A stretch of 33,432 nucleotides of DNA from Rhodocyclales bacterium (GTDB lineage Bacteria; Pseudomonadota; Gammaproteobacteria; Burkholderiales; Rhodocyclaceae), in the NCBI GenBank assembly GCA_016215645.1, contig JACRIX010000043.1, positions 1 to 33,432 of the forward strand, written 5' to 3'. Shown here one piece after another: positions 6,219-16,094 of this stretch (the first letter of the stretch is position 1; each line of letters starts with the position of its first letter). A model generated the notes under the pieces. That model was not told the DNA's origin and made no database searches. It was given only the letters and a program-made list of their open reading frames with translations. A program made the translations under genes and the position numbers.

Positions 6219-7345
6219 ATGCAAATCCGCGCCGCCGTAGTGAGCCAGATGGAACAACCGCGCCCCTATGCGCACTCCCGCCCGATCGCCATCGAGACTG
6301 TGAACCTCGCCGGGCCCGGCGCCAACGAGGTGCTGGTGAAGATCACCGCCGCCGGCCTGTGCCATTCCGACCTGTCGATCGTGAACGGCGACCGGCCGCG
6401 GCCGATGCCCATGGCGCTGGGCCACGAGGCCGCCGGTGTGGTCGAGGAAACCGGCCCCGGGGTCACCGACCTCAAGCGCGGCGATGCCGTGGCGCTGGTC
6501 TTCGTCCCCAGTTGCGGCCACTGCCTGCCCTGCCTGGAGGGCCGGCCGGCGCTGTGCGAACCCGGCGCCGTGGCCAACACCGCCGGCACCATGGTCGGCG
6601 GTCATCGCCATTTGTCGCGTGCCGACGGCAGCCCGCTCAACCACCAGGTCGGCGTGTCGTGCTTCGCCGAGTACGCGGTATGCAACCGCGGCTCGCTGGT
6701 CAAGGTCACGCCCGACCTGCCGCAGGACGTCGCCGCCGTGTTTGGCTGCGCGGTGCTCACCGGCGTCGGCGCGGCGATCAATTCGGCGCAGGTCAGGTTG
6801 GGTCAGACGGTGGCCGTAGTCGGGCTCGGCGGTGTCGGCCTTTCCGCCGTGCTCGGCGCGCTGGCGGCCGGCGCGCGCGCGGTGATCGCCATCGACAGCC
6901 TGCCCGCCAAGCTCGATGCCGCACTCGCCCTGGGAGCGACGCGCGCCTTCCGCGCCGACGATCCCGATCTGGTGGCCCAGGTCAAGGCCGCGACCAGCGG
7001 CGGCGTGGACATCGCCATCGAAGCCGCGAGTTCGGTCAAGGCACTCGACGCCGCCTACCGGATCACGCGCCGCGGCGGCACCACGGTGACCTGCAGCCTG
7101 CCGCCGCCCTCGCACACCTTCAACCTGCCGGCGGTAAATCTCGTCGCCGAGGAGCGCACGCTGAAGGGCAGCTACCTCGGCTCGGCCGTGCCGGCGCGCG
7201 ACATACCGCACTACATCGCGCTGTTCCAGGCCGGCCGCCTGCCGGTGGACAAGCTGATCACGCATCGCCTGACCCTGGACCAGATCAACGAAGGCTTCGA
7301 CCGCCTCGATTCGGGCGAGGCGGTGCGCCAGGTGATCATGTTCTG

Positions 7346-7346
<1 letters not shown>
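6219..7346 (+). CDS. Zinc-dependent alcohol dehydrogenase (class III-like MDR family)
   Basis: Encodes 375 aa. The catalytic zinc ligands are C in GLCHSD and H in ALGHEAAGVV, with FGCAVLTG as the third. The structural zinc cluster is CGHCLPCLEGRPALC. The nucleotide-binding motif is GLGGVG near residue 200. The loop after the structural cluster (AVANTAGTMVGGHRHLSRADGSPLNHQVGVSCFAEY) is the long form seen in formaldehyde- and aryl-alcohol-type dehydrogenases; the exact substrate cannot be read. I chose the ATG at 6219 (MQIRAAVV) because upstream codons run into the divergent gene and are not family-like. Its stop overlaps the metK start (TGATG), so the two genes are translationally coupled. Confidence 0.9.
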
Positions 7347-8521
<1,175 letters not shown>

Positions 8522-8528
8522 CGCCGCG

Positions 8529-9647
8529 TCAGAGCCCCGCGACGGCGCGGCGGAATTCCAGGCGCGCCATCATGCGCGAGGCCATGTTGCTGCTGAAGCA
8601 CAGCGCGAACCACTGCTCACCGGGATGCACGAACAAGGCCGTGCCGCTGATGCCCGACCAGGTCAGCTCCCCGGGCGCGCAGGGCATCGCCGCCGCGCCG
8701 TAATCCAGGCGCACGGCGAAACCGAGGCCGAAGCCGAAACCGGCGCCGGTGAAGCCCAGCGGCCCGTCGACATCCTCGGGCAGCTGGTTGCGGCTCATTT
8801 CCAGGAACAGCGATTCCGGGATCAGGCGTCCGGCGCCATGGCGGCCGCCGTTGGCAATCAGGCGCGCAAAGCGGGCGAAATCGTCGAGCGTGGATACCAG
8901 CCCGGCACCGCCGCATTCCATCCAGGGACGGCCCTCACGACGCAGGCCGTAGCCGGCCACGCGCGCATGCCAGGCGGTGTCGCCGGCAAAGGCCGTGGCC
9001 AGGCGTTCATGCGCCGAAGCCGGCACCTCGAAGCCGGTGTCGTTCATCTCCAGCGGCGTGAAAATGCGCCGGCGCAAGCTCTCGCCCAGCGTCACGCCAT
9101 CGACGGCGGCGACGATCAGGCCCAGCACGTCGGTGGAAAATCCGTAGCGGAAGGCGCGCCCGGGCTCCGCCGCCAACGGCCGCGCGGCCAGGCTTTGCAG
9201 GAAATCCGCGGCATCGACATGGGGCATGCGCGCGCCGAAATCATTCTTCAGCGCGAGCTCGCGCAATGCGGCTTCGCGGAATTCGGTTTCATAGGCAAAG
9301 CCCGAGGTATGGCGCAGCAGGTCGCGCAGCGTCGGTGCCCGCAACGGCGCCATGCCGCCGCCCATCCGCAGCTCGCGCAGCACCGGCAGGTAGTCGGCGG
9401 CCGGTGCATCGAGCGCCAGCCGACCCTCGTCGACCTGCATCAGGGCAGCGAGGCTGACCACCGGCTTGGTCAGCGAGGCGAGGCGGAACAAGGCGCCGTC
9501 GTGCATGGCGACCTGGCTGCCGGGCCCGAGCAGGCCGGCGGCGGTACGCGCCAGCACCCTGCCTTCGCGCTCGACATGAACCAGCGCGCCCGGGGTGTGG
9601 CGCGCCTCGATCTGGTAGGCCAGCAGGCGGTCGATGGCGGCGCTCAT
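8529..9647 (-). CDS. Serine hydrolase, beta-lactamase class C/esterase family
   Basis: Encodes 372 aa. The S-x-x-K nucleophile motif is SLTK in FRLASLTKPVVSLAAL (residues about 55-70), with a Tyr in the FRYGFSTDVLG region as the likely second catalytic element. A G-x-SGT segment (WSGISGTALFVHPGE) near the C-terminus stands in place of K-T-G. This arrangement is usual for family VIII esterases and D-aminopeptidase-like enzymes rather than true beta-lactamases. There is no signal peptide, so it is probably cytoplasmic. The ATG overlaps the stop of the upstream small membrane protein (ATGA). The gene converges with metK, with seven bases between stops. Confidence 0.88.
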   Translation of the reverse strand: MSAAIDRLLAYQIEARHTPGALVHVEREGRVLARTAAGLLGPGSQVAMHDGALFRLASLTKPVVSLAALMQVDEGRLALDAPAADYLPVLRELRMGGGMAPLRAPTLRDLLRHTSGFAYETEFREAALRELALKNDFGARMPHVDAADFLQSLAARPLAAEPGRAFRYGFSTDVLGLIVAAVDGVTLGESLRRRIFTPLEMNDTGFEVPASAHERLATAFAGDTAWHARVAGYGLRREGRPWMECGGAGLVSTLDDFARFARLIANGGRHGAGRLIPESLFLEMSRNQLPEDVDGPLGFTGAGFGFGLGFAVRLDYGAAAMPCAPGELTWSGISGTALFVHPGEQWFALCFSSNMASRMMARLEFRRAVAGL

Positions 9648-9925
9648 TTGCCTTGCTCTTCATCCCTGGCGCCGGCCACCGGAATGTCGGCCTTGGCGAC
9701 GGCCTTGTCGCCGGTCGGCTCGGCAACCTCGCCCGGGGCCGCTTTCTCGGTGGCGTCGGCCACCGCCTCACGCGCCTCACGCGCCGTGGCCTCGTTGCGT
9801 TGCAGGCTGGCCTGTGCCGCAGGTGCCGCCTCGTCCGAACCGATCATGCGGTTGAACAGGACCAGTGCGAGCAGGCCCAGGGTAATCAGGATGGCATACA
9901 CCAGGCTATAGACGGGTTTTGCCAT
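9644..9925 (-). CDS. Small single-helix membrane protein, unknown function
   Basis: Encodes 93 aa: one membrane helix near the N-terminus (VYSLVYAILITLGLLALVLFN) followed by an Ala/Glu-rich, probably extended tail (ASLQRNEATAREAREAVADATEKAAPGEV). AAGGAGG about eight bases upstream, inside the last codons of the preceding FapA-like gene, fixes the ATG at 9925. It overlaps the following hydrolase gene by four bases and follows the FapA-like gene by four, so the three form one operon. I do not recognise a family. Confidence 0.7.
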   Translation of the reverse strand: MAKPVYSLVYAILITLGLLALVLFNRMIGSDEAAPAAQASLQRNEATAREAREAVADATEKAAPGEVAEPTGDKAVAKADIPVAGARDEEQGK

Positions 9926-9929
9926 GGGT

Positions 9930-11954
9930 TCATTCCTCCTTCTTGGGCGGCGGGGTCCAGGTGAAGCGTCCCGATTCACCATGGAACAGGCGGCTCTTCA
10001 CCTGGCGGGTATCGCGCAGCACATGCCGCAGCTTCTTGATGTCGATATCGGCCAGCACCGGCAGCTCGGGCGCCATGACAAGGGTCTGCACCGCGACCCC
10101 TCCCGCCACCTGCAGCACGTCGCAGGCCGTGGCGGCGTCGGCCTGTTCGCGCTGCAGGTCAAGTTCGGCGAGTTGTGACTGACGCTCGGCCAGCGTGGCG
10201 CTCAGGGTTTCGATCTGCTTTTGCAGAATCTGGATTTCCTGCAACGGCCGGGCCAGTCGTTGTGTGGCCTGCCGCCACTGCGCTTCCTGGGCCGGGGTCA
10301 GCGACACGCCGCCGGCGCGGATGCGCTGCTCCGCGGCGAAATAGTTGCGGACCTCCGGGATCGCCAGCAGGGCGTCAAGCCCGCCCTGGCGATCCTTGAG
10401 CCTGGACTTCGCTTCCTCGGCCGCCTTCGCCTCCTCGGCACGCTGCCGGTCCAGCGCGCTGAAGTCGGGCAAACAGATGCTGATCAGGCACTCGACATCG
10501 CGCCGCGATCCGGCGCGCCGGATGGTGATGCGCCGCGCGGCAATACTGCAGGCGACGGCCTCGTCGATGTCCACTTCTTCCGCGACGATCTCGCAACCGA
10601 TGGCGCGCCCCAGGTGCAGCTTGCCGGCAATGAAGCTGGAGCTCTCGGCATAGGCCACCTGCACCTCGCTCGCGCGCGCTTCGATGGCCGCGCGCGAGGC
10701 GCGGCCATCGATTCGCAGCGTGCCGCCCTGGTTCTTCACCGAACCGCCGGCAAGGTTGGCGCACAGGTGCAGTTCGCCGCCATGAGACTGTACGATGCCA
10801 AACACATCGGCATGAAACTTCATGTTGCGGCCTTCGACGGTGCGGTGTTCCTGCACCTCGCCGTGTTCCTCATAGTGATCGCCGACCAGGATCAGGTTGC
10901 CCGTGGTGCGCTGGCTGACGCCTTCGCGGTTGATGATCTTCTCGGTGACCGAAACCTGTTGCGATTTGGCGTCGATGTTGAGGAAGCCATCGCGCGCCGC
11001 CACCAGGAACTCGCCCTTGGCGTTGCGTTCGACACGCGTGCCGGGCCCGGCGAGGTCCTCCAGCTCGAAATCGCGTGGCAGATCGGGCTCGAGCACGCCG
11101 CCGTCGATGGCGCGCCCCGGCGAACCGAGCCGGCGCGGCATCTTCTGCAGCAGCCGCGTGCCTTCGGCCACCTGCGGAAAATGGTTCTTGAACTGGCCGA
11201 GGTCGATCCGGCCGCTGGGCAGGATGGCGGGCGAATCGTCGCGGTGCAGCGCCTGGGTCTGCTCGCGCACCGTGGCGTCGGCGCCCGACTGGGGATCGCT
11301 GCGGTACGCAATGTCGACGCGTTCGCCCTGCGCCGCATCGATGGCGACGCGCACCGCGGCAAGATCGATGCCGCTGCGCACGCCATGCAGCCACATGGCG
11401 GCGACAAACTCGTCAAGGTTCAGGCGCGTCGGAATCTGCCTGATCTGTTTTTCATATCCGGTCAGCTGCGGCTGGCCGAGTTCGTCGGTTTCGCCGAAGA
11501 TCGGAACCTCGACGCTCTGTTCCAGCCATGCGGGGCCGAACAGGTATTCGACCCGGGCACCGTTGTCCAGGCTTTTGGGCGCCTTGTAGAGTTCTCGCCG
11601 CAGCGGGTCGAAGACCTCGATGCCGTCGGCGAGGCGCAGTGCCTTGCCGCCTCCCGCATCGCGCCCCTCGGCACCGTAGAGCAACAGGGAAAGCACATCG
11701 TAGTCCAGGCCGACGAAATATCCGCCCGACGTAAACACGCGATCCACGAAGCGCTGCATCTGCGTTGCCCGGCCGGGAACGTCGGGCACCACACGCAGGC
11801 CGTCGGCATCGCGGGTGACGAAATCCGGCAGCAGGATCGCGCCCTCCGACAGGCTGGCGACGGAGCCGGCAAGCGGGGGGCCGGGCATAGCGGCCGGATG
11901 TGAAGTAGGTGTCGCCACGTGTATCTGCGGTCTCGCTGACGGGAGTTCAAGCAA
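9930..11954 (-). CDS. FapA (DUF342)-domain polymer-like beta protein
   Basis: Encodes up to 674 aa. The centre (residues about 170-470) has the FapA/DUF342 pattern. It includes GxIDLGQFKNHFPQVAEGTRLLQKMPRRLGSPG, a DGFLNIDAKSQQVSVTEKI segment, then a run of short beta repeats (GELHLCANLAGGSVKNQGGTLRIDG...). The C-terminal third is coiled coil (RAEEAKAAEEAKSRLKDRQ; LQKQIETLSATLAERQSQLAELDLQREQ). Family members are bactofilin-like beta-helix proteins found near flagellar or regulatory genes; their biochemical role is poorly known. The opening start is TTG at 11954; GTG 11918 and ATG 11888 are alternatives, and none has a strong ribosome site. It is followed at four bases by the small membrane protein gene. 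Confidence 0.8.
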   Translation of the reverse strand: MLELPSARPQIHVATPTSHPAAMPGPPLAGSVASLSEGAILLPDFVTRDADGLRVVPDVPGRATQMQRFVDRVFTSGGYFVGLDYDVLSLLLYGAEGRDAGGGKALRLADGIEVFDPLRRELYKAPKSLDNGARVEYLFGPAWLEQSVEVPIFGETDELGQPQLTGYEKQIRQIPTRLNLDEFVAAMWLHGVRSGIDLAAVRVAIDAAQGERVDIAYRSDPQSGADATVREQTQALHRDDSPAILPSGRIDLGQFKNHFPQVAEGTRLLQKMPRRLGSPGRAIDGGVLEPDLPRDFELEDLAGPGTRVERNAKGEFLVAARDGFLNIDAKSQQVSVTEKIINREGVSQRTTGNLILVGDHYEEHGEVQEHRTVEGRNMKFHADVFGIVQSHGGELHLCANLAGGSVKNQGGTLRIDGRASRAAIEARASEVQVAYAESSSFIAGKLHLGRAIGCEIVAEEVDIDEAVACSIAARRITIRRAGSRRDVECLISICLPDFSALDRQRAEEAKAAEEAKSRLKDRQGGLDALLAIPEVRNYFAAEQRIRAGGVSLTPAQEAQWRQATQRLARPLQEIQILQKQIETLSATLAERQSQLAELDLQREQADAATACDVLQVAGGVAVQTLVMAPELPVLADIDIKKLRHVLRDTRQVKSRLFHGESGRFTWTPPPKKEE

Positions 11955-12008
11955 ACGGGTCGAGTATCCTTGAGCCTCGGGCGCCGGTCAATGCCGCCTG
12001 TATCCCGC

Positions 12009-14621
12009 TCAGGCGAGCGCCTGACGGATGCCGTCGACCAGTTTGTCCAGCTCGGCGATCAGGGTCTGGCTCAGCGGGTCGGTCACGGCGTCGGTCTCAT
12101 TGGCGCGCAAGGCCGTGTCCAGTGCGGTTGCCGCCGCCGCCAGCGACATCGCCCCGATCGACCCGGCGGAACCCTTGAGGTCATGGGCGATACGGCGCAA
12201 GCTTGCCCGATCGTCGGCGCGGCGCGCCTCGGCAATGCGCGCCGCATCGTCACCGTGGCCCGTGCTGAACAGACCCAGCAGGCGCCGGTAGGTGTTGACG
12301 TTGCCACGCAACAGCACCAGGCCCCGCGCCGTATCCAGGCCGTCAATTTCCGGCAGGCGCGTGGCGGCATCGGCCTCCGCCGGCGTGCTGTGCGAAGTCT
12401 CACCGTCGGTTCTTGCCGGCAGCCATTTGGCCAAGGCCGCGTAAAGCTGCTCCGGGCTTACCGGTTTGGCAACGAAATCATTCATCCCGGCGTCGCTGCA
12501 GTTGCGACGATCCTCGCGGTAGGCGTTCGCCGTCATGGCCAGGATGGGCGTATCGCGGTAGCCCGGCAGGCCACGGATCGCGCGCGTCGCCTGGATGCCG
12601 TCCATGCGTGGCATCTGCAGATCCATCAGGACCAGGTCATAGCGCGCGGCACGCGCCATGTCCACGGCCTCGACGCCATCGACGGCGACATCGGCGACCA
12701 GGTTCGCCGCGTGCAGCAATTCGAGGGCGACTTCGCGATTGATGGGGTTGTCTTCAACCAGCAGCAGGCGCGATCCGGAATGCCCGACTGTCCGCGGGCT
12801 CGCATCCCCCGGTGCGGGCGAGGTGACCGTCGATGCAGTGGGCATCTCGCCACGCCCGCGTTGCAGGCGCGCCGTGAACCAGAAGCGGCTGCCGACCCCC
12901 GGCGTGCTGTCAGCGCCGACTTCGCCCCCCATCAGCTCGGCCAGGCGACGCGTGATTGCCAGGCCAAGGCCGGCACCGCCATAGCGCCGGGTCGCCGACG
13001 CATCCACTTGTTCGAAGGGACGGAACAGCGTCGCCAGCTTCTCCGGCGCAATCCCAATCCCGGTGTCCTCGACCTCGAAGCGCAGATGCACGCCGTCGCT
13101 GCCTTCCCCGATCAGGCGCACGCGCAGTGTGATCCGGCCGCGCTCGGTGAACTTGATGCCATTGCTGGCGTAATTGAACACGGCCTGGCGCAACCGTGCC
13201 GCGTCGCCACGCAACCAGCCCGGCGCGGCGGCGTCTATCTCGACCTCGACCGCGACATTCTTGGCCCGCGCCGGTTCGGCCAGCAGGGTACGCAACTGCT
13301 CCAGCATCGCCGTCAACGAAAAGTCCTCCAGTTGCGGCACCAGCAGCCCCGCCTCGCTGCGCGAGACATCGAGGATGTCGTTGATGATCGAGAGCAGCCG
13401 CTTGGCGGCGGCGTCGATCTTGGCCAGGCGCTCGGCCTGCTCCGGGCTGGCGGCACGGCGCAGGAGGAAGCTCAGGCCGACGATCGCATTCATCGGCGTG
13501 CGGATCTCGTGACTGATGTTGGCGAGGAAGGCGCTCTTGGCAAGGCTCGCGGCTTCCGCCGCGTCGCGCGCCGTTGCCAGTTCGCGGGTACGGGCGGCCA
13601 CCTGCTGTTCGAGACCGGCCTGCTGGTCCTGCAAGGCCTGCTCGATGCGCTTGCGCTCGGTGATGTCCTGGCTCACGCCGAGGATGTGGCGCGGCTTGCC
13701 GGTGGCGTCGTGTCCGATCTCCGCCGTCTGCCGGATCCAGCGGATCTCGCCACCGATGTGAACGCGGTGTTGATGGTCGAAGACCCCGCCCTTCAGTGCC
13801 TGCCGCCAGGCTTGCTCGACGGCGGGCCGATCCTCGTCGTGGGTGCGCGCGAGATAGGCATCGATGCTTCCCGGCGACCCCACGGGCAGGCCGAAGATGC
13901 GGCAGGCTTCGGCCGACAGGCGCACGGTGCCGGAACCGGCGTCGAGCACCCAACTGCCGATCTTGCCGACGGACTGGGCGCGGTCCAGTTCGGCCTTGCT
14001 CTGTTCGAGTTCGCGGCCGCGCTCGACGATGGCGTCGGCGAGTCGCCGCTGGCGCGCGACCTGCTCCTGGTTGGCACGCACCTGGAATATCACGAGGATG
14101 GTGGCCAGGACGATCATCAGCGACTGGGCCACGACGTACATCGCCGGCGGCGTCGGCGGGAAGCTGCCGAGCAGTCCGGCATGCTGGGCGAAGGCGATCG
14201 TCACCAGCACGGCGACCGACGCCAGGGCCATCACGATGGCCGCGCGCAGGCTACAGGCCCAGCCGACGAATACCATCAGCGCCGGATAGATCGTCAGGAT
14301 CGGCGTGTGCGATCCGCCGATCAGGAAGCCGAACAGGGTAGCCACCAGCCAGAACCCGCCGCTCAGGACCAGTACCGCCAACCGCGGACGCCCGGCGCGC
14401 AACAGGAAATGCACGCCGACCATCAACAGCGCAGCGATGATCGGCCCGCCATGGCGGGCCGACTGGTCGGGCACGAAGACGAAGATCGCGGCGCTGAACG
14501 CCGCCGCCGCAACGAGACCGGCAATCACCGTAACACGCATGAAGCGGGCGACGAAGATCTCGGAAATCGCATCTTCGCTGCGGTCCTGCACGCCTGGTGG
14601 CGGACCCGGTTGGCTGGTCAT
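12009..14621 (-). CDS. Hybrid sensor histidine kinase with PAS, receiver and HPt domains
   Basis: Encodes 870 aa. Residues about 27-182 hold about six membrane helices and a short coiled coil. A PAS domain spans about 215-322, ending with the PAC-like [10 protein letters not shown]. HisKA has the phospho-accepting His381 ([13 protein letters not shown]), followed by HATPase with N-box NYASNGIKF and G-boxes EDTGIGIA and GGAGLGLAI. The receiver domain has Asp667 ([13 protein letters not shown]), and a C-terminal HPt domain has His813 ([13 protein letters not shown]). It is therefore a complete His-Asp-His phosphorelay, missing only the final response regulator, which is not nearby. I chose the ATG at 14621; the frame is open 80 codons further but is not domain-like. 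It closely resembles the kinase at 16095-18314. Confidence 0.93.
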   Translation of the reverse strand: MTSQPGPPPGVQDRSEDAISEIFVARFMRVTVIAGLVAAAAFSAAIFVFVPDQSARHGGPIIAALLMVGVHFLLRAGRPRLAVLVLSGGFWLVATLFGFLIGGSHTPILTIYPALMVFVGWACSLRAAIVMALASVAVLVTIAFAQHAGLLGSFPPTPPAMYVVAQSLMIVLATILVIFQVRANQEQVARQRRLADAIVERGRELEQSKAELDRAQSVGKIGSWVLDAGSGTVRLSAEACRIFGLPVGSPGSIDAYLARTHDEDRPAVEQAWRQALKGGVFDHQHRVHIGGEIRWIRQTAEIGHDATGKPRHILGVSQDITERKRIEQALQDQQAGLEQQVAARTRELATARDAAEAASLAKSAFLANISHEIRTPMNAIVGLSFLLRRAASPEQAERLAKIDAAAKRLLSIINDILDVSRSEAGLLVPQLEDFSLTAMLEQLRTLLAEPARAKNVAVEVEIDAAAPGWLRGDAARLRQAVFNYASNGIKFTERGRITLRVRLIGEGSDGVHLRFEVEDTGIGIAPEKLATLFRPFEQVDASATRRYGGAGLGLAITRRLAELMGGEVGADSTPGVGSRFWFTARLQRGRGEMPTASTVTSPAPGDASPRTVGHSGSRLLLVEDNPINREVALELLHAANLVADVAVDGVEAVDMARAARYDLVLMDLQMPRMDGIQATRAIRGLPGYRDTPILAMTANAYREDRRNCSDAGMNDFVAKPVSPEQLYAALAKWLPARTDGETSHSTPAEADAATRLPEIDGLDTARGLVLLRGNVNTYRRLLGLFSTGHGDDAARIAEARRADDRASLRRIAHDLKGSAGSIGAMSLAAAATALDTALRANETDAVTDPLSQTLIAELDKLVDGIRQALA

Positions 14622-14806
14622 CACACTTCTGGCTCTCCCTGTTCGCAGCCCGCTCGACGAGCGTCCTGGCTGCCCCGGTGGCCGGCCTCCTTGGATCAAG
14701 TATAGGACAGCGAATGGACAACCCGGAATGCGTAGATGCCGCAGGCCTTGCCCAAGGCAGCGCTTCCCTGTAGGTTTGCGGCCTTTCCCCAACGCAGGAG
14801 CATTGC

Positions 14807-15214
14807 ATGAAACTCTGGCACCCCATCGCCCTGGTCGCTTTGACCGCCTTTGGCAGCGCAAGCATCGCCGCCGGCAAGCCCGAAACCACCGCCTCGGGCC
14901 TGATCTATGAATCGCTCAAGGACGGCAGCGGCGCGCAAGCCACGCCCGACGCCAGCGTGCAGGTGCATTACCGCGGCACCCTGGTCGACGGCAAGGAGTT
15001 CGACAGCTCCTACAAGCGCGGCCAGCCGGCGACTTTCCCGCTCAACCGCGTGATCCCCTGCTGGACCGAAGGCGTGGCGAAGATGAAGGAAGGCGGCAAG
15101 GCCAGGCTCACCTGCCCGCCCGGCATCGCCTACGGCTCGCGCGGCGCCGGTGCGGCCGTGCCGCCCGACGCGACGCTGAACTTCGAGGTGGAACTGATCA
15201 AGGTGATGCGCTGA
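14807..15214 (+). CDS. Periplasmic FKBP-type peptidyl-prolyl isomerase
   Basis: Encodes 135 aa with a Sec signal (MKLWHPIALVALTAFGSASIAAG) and a single FKBP domain: VQVHYRGTLVDGKEFDSSYKRGQPATFPLNRVIPCWTEG, then LTCPPGIAYGSRGAG and TLNFEVELIKV. The Y, F-D, W and Y residues of the proline-binding pocket are present. It should speed folding of exported proteins at X-Pro bonds. It diverges from the hybrid kinase gene at 14621, with 185 bases between the starts holding the promoters. The stop overlaps the likely start of the sirtuin gene. Confidence 0.92.
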   Translation: MKLWHPIALVALTAFGSASIAAGKPETTASGLIYESLKDGSGAQATPDASVQVHYRGTLVDGKEFDSSYKRGQPATFPLNRVIPCWTEGVAKMKEGGKARLTCPPGIAYGSRGAGAAVPPDATLNFEVELIKVMR

Positions 15215-16047
15215 GCGATTCCGCGCCGGGGCGGCAGGTCGCCCGGCTGCTGCAAAACGGCCCGGTGGTGGCACTCACCGGCGCCGGGCTCTCCACCGCC
15301 AGCGGCATTCCCGACTACCGCGACCGCGAAGGCCGCTGGAAGCGGCCGCAACCGGTGGATCACCGCGACTTCCTTGCCTCGGCCGAGGTGCGCCGGCGTT
15401 ACTGGGCGCGCAGCTTCCTCGGCTGGCCGACCATCGGCCTCGCCGCGCCGGGCGCTGGCCACCAGGCGCTGGCCGTGCTGGAAGCGCGCGGACACATCGC
15501 GCTGACGGTAACCCAGAACGTCGACGGCCTGCACCAGAAGGCCGGCAGCCGCGCCGTGCTGGAACTGCACGGCGCCATCGCCGAGGTGGTCTGCCTCGAC
15601 TGCGGGCGGCGCCATGCCCGCACCGAGGTACAGGACTGGATGCGCGCCGCCAACCCGGACGCGGCGTACGCCACGGCGCGCGCCGCGCCGGATGGCGACG
15701 CCGATGCGGCGGCGGGCTTCGAGCAGGGCTTCACGCCACCGTCCTGCCCCGCCTGCCAGGGCCGCCTCAAGCCCGACGTGGTGTTCTTCGGCGACAACGT
15801 GCCCAAGGCAAGAGTCGGCGCTGTCAACACGGCGATCGACGAGGCCGCCGGCCTGCTGGTGATCGGTTCGTCGCTGATGGTGTATTCCGGCTACCGCTTC
15901 GCCGAGTACGCGCACCGGCGCGGCAAGCCGGTGATGGCCATCAACCTCGGCAAGACCCGCGCCGACCACTTGCTGGCGGCCAAGGTGGAACAGGACTGCG
16001 GCGAATTTCTTTGGGCGTGTTCTCAATCATCCGGCGGATGGCGTTGA
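15211..16047 (+). CDS. Sir2-family NAD-dependent protein deacylase (sirtuin)
   Basis: Encodes about 278 aa. The NAD-binding motif is ALTGAGLSTASGIPDYRD. TQNVDGLHQKAG and the catalytic His in LELHGAIAEVVC follow, then two cysteine pairs for zinc (CLDCG; CPACQ) and VVFFGDNVP, then IGSSLMVYSGYR. Sirtuins remove acyl groups from lysines and consume NAD. The family's N-terminal helix is in frame upstream of GTG 15265 (SDSAPGRQVARLLQNGPV). No ATG, GTG or TTG precedes it, only CTG at 15211 with AAGG seven bases before, so I prefer a CTG start overlapping the FKBP stop. The C-terminus (WACSQSSGGWR) is encoded by an 18-bp inverted repeat and is not family-like. A repeat copy at 15811-15835 encodes RVGAVNTA. 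Confidence 0.88.
   Translation: MSDSAPGRQVARLLQNGPVVALTGAGLSTASGIPDYRDREGRWKRPQPVDHRDFLASAEVRRRYWARSFLGWPTIGLAAPGAGHQALAVLEARGHIALTVTQNVDGLHQKAGSRAVLELHGAIAEVVCLDCGRRHARTEVQDWMRAANPDAAYATARAAPDGDADAAAGFEQGFTPPSCPACQGRLKPDVVFFGDNVPKARVGAVNTAIDEAAGLLVIGSSLMVYSGYRFAEYAHRRGKPVMAINLGKTRADHLLAAKVEQDCGEFLWACSQSSGGWR
15811..15835 (+). repeat. Dispersed 25-bp repeat, copy 4, inside the sirtuin gene
   Basis: AGAGTCGGCGCTG then TCAACACGGCGA, in frame, encoding R-V-G-A-V-N-T-A between GDNVPKA and the last Rossmann strand. Confidence 0.75.
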
Positions 16048-16062
16048 TTGAGAACACGCCCA
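16012..16062 (+). repeat. Perfect 18-bp inverted repeat with 15-base loop
   Basis: TGGGCGTGTTCTCAATCA (16012-16029) and its exact complement (16045-16062). The sirtuin stop (16045-16047) lies at the base of the right arm. There is no T-run on either side. It can act as a terminator between convergent genes, but the length and perfection, and its coding of a foreign-looking C-terminus, also suit a small palindromic insertion. Confidence 0.85.
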
Positions 16063-16094
16063 CGGCCTCGACCTGATCGCCTGAGCCGCGCAGC

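Noticed and set aside
12899..12923. Apparent copies of the 25-bp repeat at 12899-12923 and 16589-16613 in the two kinases
   Set aside because: They encode [14 protein letters not shown], which is the normal conserved end of the HATPase domain. The match is probably a coincidence of that motif, so they are not counted among the eight copies.
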